Assembly: GCF_022879575.1 (NCBI RefSeq) | Contig: NZ_CP084263.1 | Location: forward strand, 496,001-560,000 | Direction: 5' to 3' | DNA: 64,000 bases | DNA from: Caballeronia sp. SL2Y3 | GTDB lineage: Bacteria; Pseudomonadota; Gammaproteobacteria; Burkholderiales; Burkholderiaceae | In this document: positions 27,460-37,023 of the stretch, piece by piece | Numbering within the stretch: position 1 is the stretch's first letter | How the letters are laid out: the number at the start of each line of letters is the position of its first letter | Position numbers and translations under genes: made by a program | The notes under the pieces: generated by a model | Databases searched by the model: none | What the model was told of the DNA's origin: nothing | Seen by the model: the letters and a program-made list of their open reading frames with translations, nothing else

Positions 27460-28749
27460 TCAACGCACAGCCAGGCGCTTTCGCGCCCAGACAAGCGTGA
27501 AGAGACTCACGACCGCCGCGATCATCAGATACAGGCCCGGCGCGAGATTGTTATGCGTCAACGCGATGAGCGACGCCACCGCCAGCGGCGTGAAGCCGCC
27601 GAACACTGTCGTGCCGATGTTGTAGCCGAATGCCATGCCGGTCGTGCGCGTGGCGGTCGGGAAAAGCTCGGACATCAGCGCGGGAATCGGCGCGAAGTAC
27701 GTCGCCTTGAGGAGCGCGACCCAGATCACGGCAGCGAGCAGCGTCGGCAGCGACGGATGCGCGTTCATGAACATGAACGCCGGATAGACGGTCAGGAAGA
27801 AGATCACGCCGGTGATCAGCATGATGCGTGTGCGCCCGTACTTGTCCGAGAGATGCCCGACCACCGGCACGAGCACCATCATGATGAACCCGGCCGTCAA
27901 GGTCGCGATGAAGCCGGAGGAGGGCGCGAGTCCCAGCTGCCGCGCGGCATACGTCGGCATGTAAAGCAGCATGTAGTTGGCGGTCGTCGTCAGCACGAGC
28001 GATCCGATCGACACGAGCAGGCGCTCCTTCTGCGTCGCGAGCAGTTCGCGCACGGGCGACGCCACTTTCTCCGCGTGCTCGAACTCGGGCGTTTCGTCGA
28101 TGCGTCGCCGGATATAAAGACCGATCGGTCCGATTAGTACACCGAACAAAAACGGAATGCGCCAGCCCCAGCCTTCGAGCTGCGCGGGCGTCAGCGAGCC
28201 GGTCAGCACCGCGCCGAACAGCGACGCGAGCAACGTGCTCGCGCCCTGACTTGAAAACTGCCAACTCGACATGAAGCCGCTGCGCTCTGGCGCGTGCTCG
28301 ACGAGAAACGCCGTCGAGCTGCCGAACTCGCCGCCCGCGGAGAAGCCCTGTAACAGCCGCGAGACGAAGATCAGCACCGGCGCGGCGAGCCCGATGGTCG
28401 CGTAGGTCGGCATCAGCGCGACCATCGCGGTGCCGAGCGTCATCATCGCGATGGAGAGCGTGAGCGATGCCTTGCGCCCGCGGCGGTCGCTGTACGAGCC
28501 GAGCACGAGCGCGCCGACCGGCCGCGCGAGATACGAGAGCGCGAACGTGCCGAGCGTGAGCAAGAGCGATACCGTGTGATCCTGCGTCGGAAAGAAGAGC
28601 TTCGACAAGGTCCCGGCGAAATAGCCGTACACGACGAGATCGTAGAACTCCAGCGCGTTGCCGATCGACGTCGCGACGATCAGTCGTGCGACGCCGCGCT
28701 CCTTGCCGTGCGCTTTCGGCGACGTCGAAATCGTGGCGGAATCACTCAT
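27460..28749 (-). CDS. MFS transporter of the metabolite:H+ symporter (MHS) family
   Basis: This 429-residue protein has twelve membrane segments and the MHS signatures SIGNALEFYDLVVYGYF, GSYSDRRGRKASL and LLQGFSAGGEFGSS. MHS proteins import small organic acids, betaines or similar compounds with protons. The start at 28749 overlaps the end of the M20 peptidase gene by 8 bases, so the two are co-translated; an extra 20-residue upstream extension is unlikely. The cargo is probably the substrate of the neighbouring hydrolases. Confidence 0.88.
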   Translation of the reverse strand: MSDSATISTSPKAHGKERGVARLIVATSIGNALEFYDLVVYGYFAGTLSKLFFPTQDHTVSLLLTLGTFALSYLARPVGALVLGSYSDRRGRKASLTLSIAMMTLGTAMVALMPTYATIGLAAPVLIFVSRLLQGFSAGGEFGSSTAFLVEHAPERSGFMSSWQFSSQGASTLLASLFGAVLTGSLTPAQLEGWGWRIPFLFGVLIGPIGLYIRRRIDETPEFEHAEKVASPVRELLATQKERLLVSIGSLVLTTTANYMLLYMPTYAARQLGLAPSSGFIATLTAGFIMMVLVPVVGHLSDKYGRTRIMLITGVIFFLTVYPAFMFMNAHPSLPTLLAAVIWVALLKATYFAPIPALMSELFPTATRTTGMAFGYNIGTTVFGGFTPLAVASLIALTHNNLAPGLYLMIAAVVSLFTLVWARKRLAVR

Positions 28750-30238
28750 GGCGAAGCCCTCCGTTCGTCTTGCGCGGCAGATGGTCGGCGGGATTGCCGT
28801 TGGCGGCATCGCCTTCGCGCGTGCCGAGATCCCAGAAAAGGCCCGTCATGATGCGCAGACCTTCGTTCGCGACCGACCCGAGCAAGTGCTCGTCCGGCGC
28901 ATGTTGCGAACAGCCGGGATACGAATGCGGCACCCACAGCGTCGGCATGCCGAGCACATCGGCGAAGACGTCGTTCGGGAGCGTGCCGCCGAGATTCGGC
29001 AACAGCACGGGCCGCATGCCCGTGGTTTGCGTGAGCGAGCGCAGCGCCCACTTGACCCACGGATTGTCCGGATCGACGCGCGTCGCGGGCATGCCGCGCT
29101 CCACTTCGACATCGACCATCGGGAAGCCGTGCGCATCGAGGTGATCGCGCACGATCTGCTGCAAATTGCGCCAGTCCGTACCGACCACGAAGCGGATCTG
29201 CATATGCGCGAACGCGGTCGCGGGAATGGCGTTCACCGGCTTGTCGGGATTGCCCGTGCGAAAGGCCAGCACTTCGATGTTGTTCCACCCGAACACGCGC
29301 TCGGCGGGCGTGAGGCCCGGCTCGCCGTAATCCGCGTCCACTTCCGGTTCGCCCGGATTGCCGCCGACGGTGATGTCCGCTAGCGCGCGAATCACTGAAT
29401 CCGGAATGGGCGGCGGACGCAAGCCTTCGATCAGAATCTTGCCGTTCTCGTCGACCATCGTGGCAATGGCGTTGGCGAGCACGATGCCCGGATTGCGCAG
29501 CAGGCCGCCCCAGTTGCCCGAGTGATGCGCGCCGTCGCGCAGCTTCACCTCGAGCCGGAAATTGATGACGCCGCGCGAGCCCAGGAACATGGTCGGGCGG
29601 TCGGCGGCGAGGCGCGGGCCGTCGGAGGCGATCAGCGCGTCGGCGGCCAGTTCATCGCGCAACTGCTCGCAAACGGCGAAAAGGCCGGGCGAGCCGACTT
29701 CCTCGCCGGTCTCGAAGAGCAGCTTCAGATTGAAGCCGAGCTTGCCGCCGCGCGCGTCGAGCACCGCCTTCAACGCGGCGAGGTTGATGCTGTGCTGCCC
29801 TTTGTTGTCGGCGGTGCCGCGGCCGTACCAGCGGTCGCCGTCGACCGTCACGCTCCACGGCGACAAGCCTTCGCGCCACTGAGCGTCGTAGCCGCGCACG
29901 ACATCGCCGTGGCCGTAGGTCAGGACCGTCGGCAGGTCGTCGCCTTCGTGACGATGCGCGACCAGAAACGGACCTGCGCCGGCCGCAGGATTCTCGACCA
30001 CGCGGCAGCGAAAGCCCCACATCGTGAGCGTCGGCGTCAGTTCCTCGGTGAGATAAGCCATGAGCCGCGCGGCGCTGTCGGCCTCCTGACTTTCGGTGCG
30101 ATACGCGACGCGCCGCTGCAAGTCGTCGAGAAAAGCGCCGGACTGAAAGTAGCGGTCGGCAATCTGAAGGGCGGTGTCGCGGGTCACGTCGGTCTCCGTC
30201 GAAGCTGAAAAGGCAGCCGTAGCCGCCGACCAATTCAT
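28742..30238 (-). CDS. M20 family metallopeptidase
   Basis: This 498-residue enzyme is a dinuclear zinc M20 peptidase/deacylase. The metal and catalytic residues appear in YGHGDVV, GRGTADNKGQ, ETGEEVGSPG and, near the end, the metal-binding His in PHSYPGCSQHAPDEH. A dimerisation insert starts at about residue 225. Start 30238 (ATG after GAGG) is preferred to a TTG at 30265. It heads the operon with the MHS transporter and serine hydrolase and is divergent from a LysR regulator. Confidence 0.88.
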   Translation of the reverse strand: MNWSAATAAFSASTETDVTRDTALQIADRYFQSGAFLDDLQRRVAYRTESQEADSAARLMAYLTEELTPTLTMWGFRCRVVENPAAGAGPFLVAHRHEGDDLPTVLTYGHGDVVRGYDAQWREGLSPWSVTVDGDRWYGRGTADNKGQHSINLAALKAVLDARGGKLGFNLKLLFETGEEVGSPGLFAVCEQLRDELAADALIASDGPRLAADRPTMFLGSRGVINFRLEVKLRDGAHHSGNWGGLLRNPGIVLANAIATMVDENGKILIEGLRPPPIPDSVIRALADITVGGNPGEPEVDADYGEPGLTPAERVFGWNNIEVLAFRTGNPDKPVNAIPATAFAHMQIRFVVGTDWRNLQQIVRDHLDAHGFPMVDVEVERGMPATRVDPDNPWVKWALRSLTQTTGMRPVLLPNLGGTLPNDVFADVLGMPTLWVPHSYPGCSQHAPDEHLLGSVANEGLRIMTGLFWDLGTREGDAANGNPADHLPRKTNGGLRHE

Positions 30239-30285
30239 GCTGACCTCGCCGATATTTCTGGACAATTACAATATTTCTCACCAAC

Positions 30286-30304
30286 CTTTGCCGTTTCGGC
30301 AAAG
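30286..30304. promoter_or_regulatory. LysR-type operator dyad
   Basis: CTTTGCCGTTTCGGCAAAG is a perfect 8-3-8 dyad between the divergent LysR gene and the M20 operon, 34 bases before the lysR ATG. It contains the T-N11-A pattern bound by LysR-type regulators and is the probable site through which this regulator controls both directions. Confidence 0.65.
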
Positions 30305-30337
30305 CGCGCATCTTCAATCGCGAGAAATGGGCGGCGC

Positions 30338-31264
30338 ATGGACCAGACGGCTTTACGCTATTTCCTCGAAGTCGCTCGCAGCGGATCGCTCAGCAAGGCG
30401 TCCGAGCGGCTCTTCGTCGCGGTGTCCGCGCTCAGCCGGCAGATCGCGAAGATCGAGGAGCAAATGGGCACGCCGCTTTTCGAGCGACGCCCGCGCGGCA
30501 TGGTGCTGACCGAAGCCGGCCGCCTGCTCGCCAACCACGCGCGCCGCAGTCAACTGGAAGACGAGCGCGTGATCGACGAGATTCGCGGACTGAGCGCGAG
30601 CGGCCGCGCGACCATTCGCATCGCGGCTTCGGAAGGCGTGGCGCCCGACTTTCTGCCGCAAGCCTTCGCGCATTTTCTGACGACGCATCCGCGTGCGCAC
30701 TTTCACCTCGACGTCTCCGCGCCGTCCATCGCGACGCAGCGCGTGCGCGACGGCTCGCACGACATCGCCGTGTGCTTCAGCATGGCGCCCGAGCAGGACG
30801 TGCACGTGCATTACGCGCAACGCGCGCCGGTTTATGCGCTGATGCGGCGCGACCATCCGCTCGCATCGCGCGAAGCGGTGTCGCTCGCGGACCTGCATGC
30901 ATGGCCGCTTGCAATGCATAGTCAGGGCGTGACGCTTCGACAACTCTTCGACATCGCGTGCAGTCTCGAAGGACTCGTGTTCGAGCCGGTCTTCGTCGGC
31001 AATTACCACATGGCGCTGCAAAGCTTCGTGCGGCTCACGGACGCCATCACGCTCACCGGCTATCTCACGGTGCGCAGCCGTCTTGGCGCGGAGGGCTTCG
31101 CCGCCGTGCCGATCTCGAACCCCGAACTGCATCAACGCACGCTGCAAATTCAGACGATGGCAGGACGCACGCTGCCGCAGCCAGTGGCGGCATTCGTCGC
31201 TCTGCTGAAGGACGCGATCGAAGACCCCGCGATCATCGACAGGAATAGCCGTTGCTCTAGCTGA
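30338..31264 (+). CDS. LysR-type transcriptional regulator
   Basis: This 308-residue protein has an N-terminal winged helix-turn-helix (RYFLEVARSGSLSKASERLF, residues about 7-26, then LSRQIAKIEEQMGTPLFERR) and a C-terminal periplasmic-binding-like effector domain. It is transcribed away from the peptidase/transporter/hydrolase operon with a symmetrical operator between them, the classic arrangement for a LysR activator of a catabolic operon. The co-inducer is unknown. Confidence 0.92.
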   Translation: MDQTALRYFLEVARSGSLSKASERLFVAVSALSRQIAKIEEQMGTPLFERRPRGMVLTEAGRLLANHARRSQLEDERVIDEIRGLSASGRATIRIAASEGVAPDFLPQAFAHFLTTHPRAHFHLDVSAPSIATQRVRDGSHDIAVCFSMAPEQDVHVHYAQRAPVYALMRRDHPLASREAVSLADLHAWPLAMHSQGVTLRQLFDIACSLEGLVFEPVFVGNYHMALQSFVRLTDAITLTGYLTVRSRLGAEGFAAVPISNPELHQRTLQIQTMAGRTLPQPVAAFVALLKDAIEDPAIIDRNSRCSS

Positions 31265-31303
31265 TGCCAACGCCAAACGGCATTGCGACTCACGGAGCAC
31301 ATC

Positions 31304-32485
31304 ATGTCAGGCTTGCCATCGACCGGGCAGGACAAACCCGAGACACGCCCGCCCTTCGTCGGCGCTTCGGAGCGGCGCTCGCCTGTCGAGGCGCCGCCAC
31401 TTCCGCCCGATCGCAAGGTGGGCTTCGCCATCGTCGGCCTCGGCCGTCTCAGTCTCGATTCGATCTTGCCCGCGCTGGCTTCATCGAAGCTCGCGCGCCT
31501 CGCAGCCGTGATGACCGGCGACAAGGCAAAGGGCGAACGCGTGGCGCGGCAATACGGTGCGCCGGCCGAAGCGGTGTACGGCTACGACGAATGGGCGCGC
31601 CTCGCCGCCAACGACGATGTGCAGGCGGTCTATATCGTGACGCCCAACGGCTTGCATCGCGAACAGGTGATCGCGGCGGCGGGCATCGGCAAGCATGTGC
31701 TGTGCGAGAAGCCGTTGAGCAATACATCGGCTGAAGCAGAAGAGATGATTCGCGCATGCGCGGATGCAGGCGTGATGCTGATGGTCGCGTACCGCTTGCA
31801 ATACGAGCCGCATAATCGCGAGGCCGCGCGGCTTGCAAGATCAAAAACATTCGGACAACTGAAGATTATCGAGGCGCATAACGGTCAGGTGCAAGGCGAG
31901 GCGGATCAATGGCGGCACGACAAGCGCCTCGCGGGCGGCGGATCGTTGCCGGACATCGGACTCTATTGCCTGAACTTCGCGCGATTCGTGACGGGCGAAG
32001 AACCCATCGAAGTGTCGGCCTGGGCCTGGAGCACGCCGGGCGACCCGCGCTTCGCGGAAGTCGAAGAGAACATTTCGTGGCAGATGCGCTTTCCGTCGGG
32101 CGTCGTCGCGCGTTGCTCGGCCGCTTACGATGCGCACGAATCGCGCGTCGCGCGCCTGCATTTCCAGCGCGGGACGGTGGTGCTCGATCCGGCGTTCGCG
32201 TACAAAGGCCTGCGATTGTCGGTGCAGCATCGTTCGCCGGAACGCGAGGACGTCGAGGTGCGCGAAGAGCGCATGCTCGAAGACGCGAACCAGTTCGGCG
32301 CGGAAATCGACCACATGGCCGAATGCATCCTGACCGGCAGAACGCCCGCGACGCCCGGCGAAGAGGGCTTGCAGGATCAAAGGATCATGGAAGCGATCTA
32401 TCGCTCGGCGGCGGAAAATCGTCCGGTGCAGCTTGCCGCCGTCGCCGAGCGGGACGCGTTCCGCGACGCCCGACTCACTGTCTGA
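31304..32485 (+). CDS. Gfo/Idh/MocA family oxidoreductase
   Basis: This 393-residue NAD(P)-dependent oxidoreductase has a Rossmann fold starting VGFAIVGLGRLSLDSILPAL near residue 30 and the family EKPL motif (CEKPLSNTSAEAEEM), then the alpha/beta substrate domain with GGGSLPDIGLYCLNFARF. It resembles glucose-fructose oxidoreductase-type members and probably acts on a sugar or cyclitol. The ATG at 31304 follows CGGAGC. A DUF606 transporter starts 9 bases after its stop. Confidence 0.88.
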   Translation: MSGLPSTGQDKPETRPPFVGASERRSPVEAPPLPPDRKVGFAIVGLGRLSLDSILPALASSKLARLAAVMTGDKAKGERVARQYGAPAEAVYGYDEWARLAANDDVQAVYIVTPNGLHREQVIAAAGIGKHVLCEKPLSNTSAEAEEMIRACADAGVMLMVAYRLQYEPHNREAARLARSKTFGQLKIIEAHNGQVQGEADQWRHDKRLAGGGSLPDIGLYCLNFARFVTGEEPIEVSAWAWSTPGDPRFAEVEENISWQMRFPSGVVARCSAAYDAHESRVARLHFQRGTVVLDPAFAYKGLRLSVQHRSPEREDVEVREERMLEDANQFGAEIDHMAECILTGRTPATPGEEGLQDQRIMEAIYRSAAENRPVQLAAVAERDAFRDARLTV

Positions 32486-32494
32486 GGCGACATC

Positions 32495-32941
32495 ATGCAC
32501 TGGCTACTGGCGGTCTTTGCGATACTGGCGGGCGTCTCGAACCCGCTGCAATCGGGCAGCAACTCGGCGCTGCTCAAGGGGGTGCACGAGCCGATCGTGT
32601 CCGCGTTGATCGTCTATCTGATCGGCGCGGCGTGTCTTGCCGTGTGCGTGCCGTTTTTTGGCTTCGGCGTGCGGCCCGCGCTCTCGCGCCTCGGCAGCGT
32701 GCCGTGGTGGGCGTACATCGGCGGCATCTGCAACGCGCTCTTTCTTATGTGCTCGCTCCTCATCACGCGAAAGCTCGGGTCGGCCACCTTCACGACGATC
32801 GTCGTCATTTCCGCTGTCGTGACGTCGATCGCGCTCGATCACTTCGGGCTGATGGGCTTCGAAGTGCGCGAGGCCAGCGCGTTGCGTCTGCTCGGCGCCG
32901 GCATGGCTGTCGCGGGCGTGATTCTCATCGCCATCTTCTAA
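32495..32941 (+). CDS. DMT transporter, DUF606/YdcZ type
   Basis: This 148-residue integral membrane protein has about five helices and fits the small DUF606 (YdcZ) branch of the drug/metabolite transporter superfamily, which usually works as a dimer. GAGGCGACATC precedes the ATG. Its closeness to the oxidoreductase suggests a joint transcript; the substrate is unknown. Confidence 0.8.
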   Translation: MHWLLAVFAILAGVSNPLQSGSNSALLKGVHEPIVSALIVYLIGAACLAVCVPFFGFGVRPALSRLGSVPWWAYIGGICNALFLMCSLLITRKLGSATFTTIVVISAVVTSIALDHFGLMGFEVREASALRLLGAGMAVAGVILIAIF

Positions 32942-32962
32942 CTGCGTCCCTGAACGCAGGTC

Positions 32963-32995
32963 GCCCGTAGCTTTACAAACGTAAAGCCAGCGGGC
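32963..32995 (+). terminator. Compound hairpin after the DUF606 gene
   Basis: An inner stem GCTTTAC/GTAAAGC (32970-32976 and 32981-32987) with an AAAC loop is flanked by GCCCG (32963) and CGGGC (32991). It lies between the transporter stop and the Fur box and probably ends the upstream transcript, though no T-run follows. Confidence 0.5.
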
Positions 32996-33012
32996 ACAAT
33001 CCGCCGTTGAAT

Positions 33013-33031
33013 AATAATGATTCGCATTTAA
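33013..33031. promoter_or_regulatory. Fur box upstream of the TonB receptor
   Basis: AATAATGATTCGCATTTAA matches the inverted pattern of the Fur box (GATAATGATAATCATTATC) at most positions, in an AT-rich island 25 bases before the start codon. It predicts iron repression of the receptor. Confidence 0.8.
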
Positions 33032-33056
33032 AACCACGACGGCTACGAGAGGAAGC

Positions 33057-35231
33057 ATGAATCCAAGCAAGACCAGCCGGTTCGCCCTGCGACCGCTGAG
33101 AACGGCCGCGCTGCTATTGTTCGCGGCGAGCGCGTGCGTCAACGCGCAATCGGTCGACGGCGACGCGGCACCGGCGGAAAGCACGCTGCCCGCAGTGAAA
33201 GTGACGGCGCAAAGCGATCAGGACGCACCGTACGGTCCGACGAAAGGCTACGTCGCGAAGTCCAGTTCGACGGCGCTCAAGTCCGGCACGCCGATCATCG
33301 AGACGCCGCAGTCGGTGTCCGTCGTCACGCGCGATCAGATGGATCAGCAGAACGCGCAGACGCTGAACGCCGCCGTGCGCTACGTGTCGGGCGTGACGCC
33401 GGAAACACGCGGTGCCATCGCGACGCGCTACGATCTGCTGAAGGTGCGCGGCTTCGACGCCGACACGTACTGGAACGGGCTCAAGCTCATCGGCAACGGC
33501 TGGTATTCGACACCGCAACTCGACCCGTATCTGATGGATCGCGTCGAAGTTCTGAAAGGGCCGGTGTCCGTGCTGTACGGGCAAGCCGCGGCGGGCGGGC
33601 TGCTCAACATGGAAAGCAAGCTGCCGACTGTCGAGCCGCTGCACGAAGTGGGCGTCGAGGTCGGCAACTACGGGCACGTGCAGGGCAAGTTCGATCTGTC
33701 CGGACCGATTGCAGGCGACGACCGCTATCTCTTTCGCGTGACCGGCATCGGCCGCAAGGAGGACGGACAGGTCGCCATGACGAAGAACGAGCGCATTGCG
33801 ATCGCGCCGTCGTTCACCTGGCGTCCGGACAACAAGACATCGCTCACGCTGTTCGGCCTTTATCAGCATGATCCGCGCAGTTCATCTTACGGTAGCGTGC
33901 CGCCGCAAGGCACCGTGCTTTATAACCCGAACGGCAAGCTGCCGAGCAATTTCTACGACGGCGATCCGAGCTTCGAGAGCTTCAATCGCGTGCAGGAATC
34001 CGTCGGCTACAAGTTCGACCGACGCCTGAGCAACGCGTGGACGTTCCGCGCAAACGGCCGCTACATGCATCTGGCGCAGGACTACAAGAGCGTCTACGCG
34101 AGTGCGCTGGAAGCCGATCTGCGTACGCTGGATCGTGGCACCGCTTATTCGCAGGACAATTTGAATACGGTCGCGCTGGACAATCAACTCGAAGGCAACT
34201 TCTCGACCGGGCCGATCGACCACACGTTGCTTGTCGGCTTCGACTATCAGCACTACGCGACGAACTTCGTCTCCGGCTTCGGCACGGCGCCTTCCATCGA
34301 CATGTACGCGCCCGTGTACAACCAGACCATTACCGTGCCCGAGTTGTCGAAGCAGGTGTTGAGCGGCACGCAATACGGCGTGTATGCGCAGGATCAGGCG
34401 CGTTTCGGCAACGCGATTCTCACGCTCGGCGGGCGCGAGGACTGGACCAACAGCAAGACGCGCAACGAAACCTTCGGCACGTCGTCGAGCCAGTCCGACC
34501 GCGCGTTCACGGGCCGCGCGGGTTTGACGTACGTGTTCAACAACGGCATTGCGCCGTATGTGAGCTATACGGAGTCGTTCACGCCGCAAGTGGGCACGGA
34601 CATCAACGGCCGCGCGTTCGACCCGGAGCGCGGGCATCAGTACGAAGTGGGCGTGAAGTACCAGCCGAAGGGCTATGACGCGCTTTTCACGGCGGCGCTT
34701 TTCGATCTGACGCGCGAAAACCTGCTGACCGTCGATGCCACGAACCCGAACTTCCAGTCGCAATCCGGCGAAGCGCGCTCGCGCGGCGTCGAACTCGAAG
34801 CAAAGGTCAGCCTCACGGATTCGTTGAACGTGACGGGAAGCTATACGTATTTGAATACCGTCTACACGAAGGACAACGGCGGCCTGCAAGGCAAGCATCT
34901 GCCGGCCGTGCCGCAGAATCAGGCGTCGTTGTGGGCGTATTACACGATCAATCGCGGGCCGCTGGCGGGCCTTTCGCTCGGCGCGGGCGGGCGATACACC
35001 GGCACGACGTACAGCACGCAAAACGACTTCAAGGTGCAGAGCTTCTTTCTGGTCGATGCCACGCTGCGCTACGACCTCGGCCGCACGGCAGCGCAGCTGA
35101 AGGGCGCGGAGTTGTATGTCAATGCGCAGAATCTCTTCGACAAAGAGTATGTGGCGTCGTGCTACTACGGAAGCTGGTGCGCGTTCGGCTACGGGCGGCA
35201 AGTGTTCGCGGGCATGAACTATCGCTGGTAG
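33057..35231 (+). CDS. TonB-dependent siderophore receptor
   Basis: This 724-residue outer-membrane receptor has a signal peptide ending near ACVNA, a plug domain (GTPIIETPQSVSVVTRDQM, then VEVLKGPVSVLYGQAAAGGLLNM) and a 22-strand barrel finishing in an aromatic residue (GMNYRW). The layout is that of ferrichrome/hydroxamate-type receptors. AGAGGAAGC precedes the ATG and a Fur box lies upstream. No siderophore synthesis gene is adjacent, so it may take up a foreign siderophore. Confidence 0.92.
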   Translation: MNPSKTSRFALRPLRTAALLLFAASACVNAQSVDGDAAPAESTLPAVKVTAQSDQDAPYGPTKGYVAKSSSTALKSGTPIIETPQSVSVVTRDQMDQQNAQTLNAAVRYVSGVTPETRGAIATRYDLLKVRGFDADTYWNGLKLIGNGWYSTPQLDPYLMDRVEVLKGPVSVLYGQAAAGGLLNMESKLPTVEPLHEVGVEVGNYGHVQGKFDLSGPIAGDDRYLFRVTGIGRKEDGQVAMTKNERIAIAPSFTWRPDNKTSLTLFGLYQHDPRSSSYGSVPPQGTVLYNPNGKLPSNFYDGDPSFESFNRVQESVGYKFDRRLSNAWTFRANGRYMHLAQDYKSVYASALEADLRTLDRGTAYSQDNLNTVALDNQLEGNFSTGPIDHTLLVGFDYQHYATNFVSGFGTAPSIDMYAPVYNQTITVPELSKQVLSGTQYGVYAQDQARFGNAILTLGGREDWTNSKTRNETFGTSSSQSDRAFTGRAGLTYVFNNGIAPYVSYTESFTPQVGTDINGRAFDPERGHQYEVGVKYQPKGYDALFTAALFDLTRENLLTVDATNPNFQSQSGEARSRGVELEAKVSLTDSLNVTGSYTYLNTVYTKDNGGLQGKHLPAVPQNQASLWAYYTINRGPLAGLSLGAGGRYTGTTYSTQNDFKVQSFFLVDATLRYDLGRTAAQLKGAELYVNAQNLFDKEYVASCYYGSWCAFGYGRQVFAGMNYRW

Positions 35232-35245
35232 TCCACATGCGCGCG

Positions 35246-35746
35246 TCACACGGGAAACGCGGTCGTCGAGAGAATTTCCCGGAGGACGACGAAGGTCCGT
35301 ATCTGCCGCACGCCCGGCAGATACAGCAGCTTCTCCGCGTGCAGCCGGTTGAAGCTGTCGCTGTCGCGCGTGCGAATCAGCATGAAGAAATCGAACTCGC
35401 CGGTGACGACATGACACTCCATGCAGCCCGGCACCTTTTGCGCGGCCTTTTCGAAGTCGGTGAAGGACTCCGGCGTCGAGCGGTCCAGCACCACGCCGAT
35501 CAGCACGAGCATGCCCGCATCCAGCGCCTTCGGGTTCAATAGCGCGACGGTGCCGCGAATCAGCCCCGCTTCGCGCAGCCGCTCGACGCGCCGCAGGCAC
35601 GCCGGCGGGCTCAGGTGGACCTTGGCGGCGAGCGCGACATTGGAGATGGATGCATCGCGCTGAAGCTGACGCAGGATCGCGCGATCGACGCGATCGATCT
35701 CGATGGCCGATGCTGGCGGCTCTCGCCGTGGCGTGGTTTTTTTCAT
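35246..35746 (-). CDS. acdR: Lrp/AsnC family regulator, probable AcdR
   Basis: This 166-residue protein has an N-terminal helix-turn-helix (DRAILRQLQRDASISNVALAAKVHLSPPACLRRVERL) and the C-terminal RAM/Lrp ligand domain (GCMECHVVTGEFDFFMLIRT). It is divergent from the ACC deaminase gene, exactly as AcdR is in other plant-associated Burkholderia and Pseudomonas. AcdR activates acdS in response to ACC. The assignment rests on family plus neighbour. Confidence 0.88.
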   Translation of the reverse strand: MKKTTPRREPPASAIEIDRVDRAILRQLQRDASISNVALAAKVHLSPPACLRRVERLREAGLIRGTVALLNPKALDAGMLVLIGVVLDRSTPESFTDFEKAAQKVPGCMECHVVTGEFDFFMLIRTRDSDSFNRLHAEKLLYLPGVRQIRTFVVLREILSTTAFPV

Positions 35747-35817
35747 TGCGTGGATGCGCTGTTACAGGAAATGAAACTGCGCCGAAGCGAACCAATAAGC
35801 GGTTACGTTAGGCCAAA

Positions 35818-35831
35818 GCGAATTTATTCGC
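35818..35831. promoter_or_regulatory. Candidate AcdR operator between acdR and acdS
   Basis: GCGAATTTATTCGC is a perfect 14-base dyad (6-2-6) in the AT-richer centre of the 174-base divergent intergenic region, as expected for an Lrp-type binding site. Confidence 0.5.
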
Positions 35832-35920
35832 AACGCCGACATCCGTCAGATTGACTACGATTTCTGTCAGGCGTCGCGGATCACGCGGCAGCCCGACCTC
35901 AATCGCACAGGATGCCGACC

Positions 35921-36937
35921 ATGAACCTGCAACGTTTTCCCCGCTACAAGCTCACATTCGGGCCGACGCCCATTCAGCCGCTCAAGCGCCTGAGCGCGCA
36001 TCTCGGCGGCAAAGTCGAGCTCTATGCGAAGCGCGAGGACTGCAACAGCGGTCTCGCGTTCGGCGGCAACAAGACGCGCAAGCTCGAATATCTGATTCCG
36101 GAGGCGCTCGAAGAAGGCTGCGATACGCTCGTGTCCATCGGCGGCATTCAGTCGAACCAGACGCGTCAGGTCGCCGCCGTCGCCGCGCATCTCGGCATGA
36201 AGTGCGTGCTCGTGCAGGAAAACTGGGTCAACTACTCGGACGCCGTCTACGACCGCGTCGGCAATATCCAGTTGTCGCGCATGATGGGCGCGGACGTGCG
36301 CCTGGTGCCCGACGGCTTCGATATCGGCATTCGCAAAAGCTGGCAGGACGCGATGAACAGCGTGCGCGCGGCGGGCGGCAAGCCGTTCCCGATTCCGGCT
36401 GGCTGCTCCGAGCACCCGAAGGGCGGGCTGGGTTTCGTCGGCTTCGCGGAAGAGGTGCGGCAGCAGGAAGCCGAACTGGGCTTCAAGTTCGACTACATCG
36501 TGGTGTGCTCGGTGACGGGCAGCACGCAGGCGGGCATGGTCGTCGGTTTCGCGGCGGATGGCCGGGCGCGGCGCGTGATCGGCATCGACGCATCTGCGAA
36601 GCCGCAGCAAACGCACGATCAGATCACGCGCATTGCGAAGCATACGGCGGAACTCGTCGATCTCGGTCAGGACATCACGCGCGACGACGTGATTCTCGAC
36701 ACGCGCTTCGGCGGCCCGGAATACGGCCTGCCGAACGAAGGCACGCTCGACGCCATTCGCCTGTGCGCGCGGCTGGAAGGCGTACTGACCGATCCCGTTT
36801 ACGAAGGCAAGTCGATGGACGGCATGATTCAGATGGTGCGCAACGGCGAGTTCCCGGAAGGGTCGAAGGTGCTGTACGCGCATCTGGGCGGCGTGCCCGC
36901 TCTCAATGCCTACAGCTACCTGTTCCGCAACGGCTGA
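35921..36937 (+). CDS. acdS: 1-aminocyclopropane-1-carboxylate (ACC) deaminase
   Basis: This 338-residue PLP enzyme splits ACC, the plant ethylene precursor, into 2-oxobutanoate and ammonia. It opens [20 protein letters not shown], the standard AcdS start. The PLP lysine is Lys51 in [10 protein letters not shown], and a Tyr-Glu pair in [11 protein letters not shown] matches active-site Tyr294/Glu295, which separates true AcdS from D-cysteine desulfhydrase. An ATG nine bases upstream is in frame but not homologous. The trait points to a plant-associated host. Confidence 0.95.
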   Translation: MNLQRFPRYKLTFGPTPIQPLKRLSAHLGGKVELYAKREDCNSGLAFGGNKTRKLEYLIPEALEEGCDTLVSIGGIQSNQTRQVAAVAAHLGMKCVLVQENWVNYSDAVYDRVGNIQLSRMMGADVRLVPDGFDIGIRKSWQDAMNSVRAAGGKPFPIPAGCSEHPKGGLGFVGFAEEVRQQEAELGFKFDYIVVCSVTGSTQAGMVVGFAADGRARRVIGIDASAKPQQTHDQITRIAKHTAELVDLGQDITRDDVILDTRFGGPEYGLPNEGTLDAIRLCARLEGVLTDPVYEGKSMDGMIQMVRNGEFPEGSKVLYAHLGGVPALNAYSYLFRNG

Positions 36938-37023
36938 CTCGGCATTACCCCGCACGTAATCGACGCGACGCGCGCGGCCGGGCAAGATCGGCGGCATCCT
37001 CACACAGAAGAAGGAGCCGCGAA

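Noticed and set aside
33882..35795. Long minus-strand frame opposite the TonB receptor
   Set aside because: The plus-strand frame has a signal peptide, plug, barrel and Fur box; the reverse frame has no motif.
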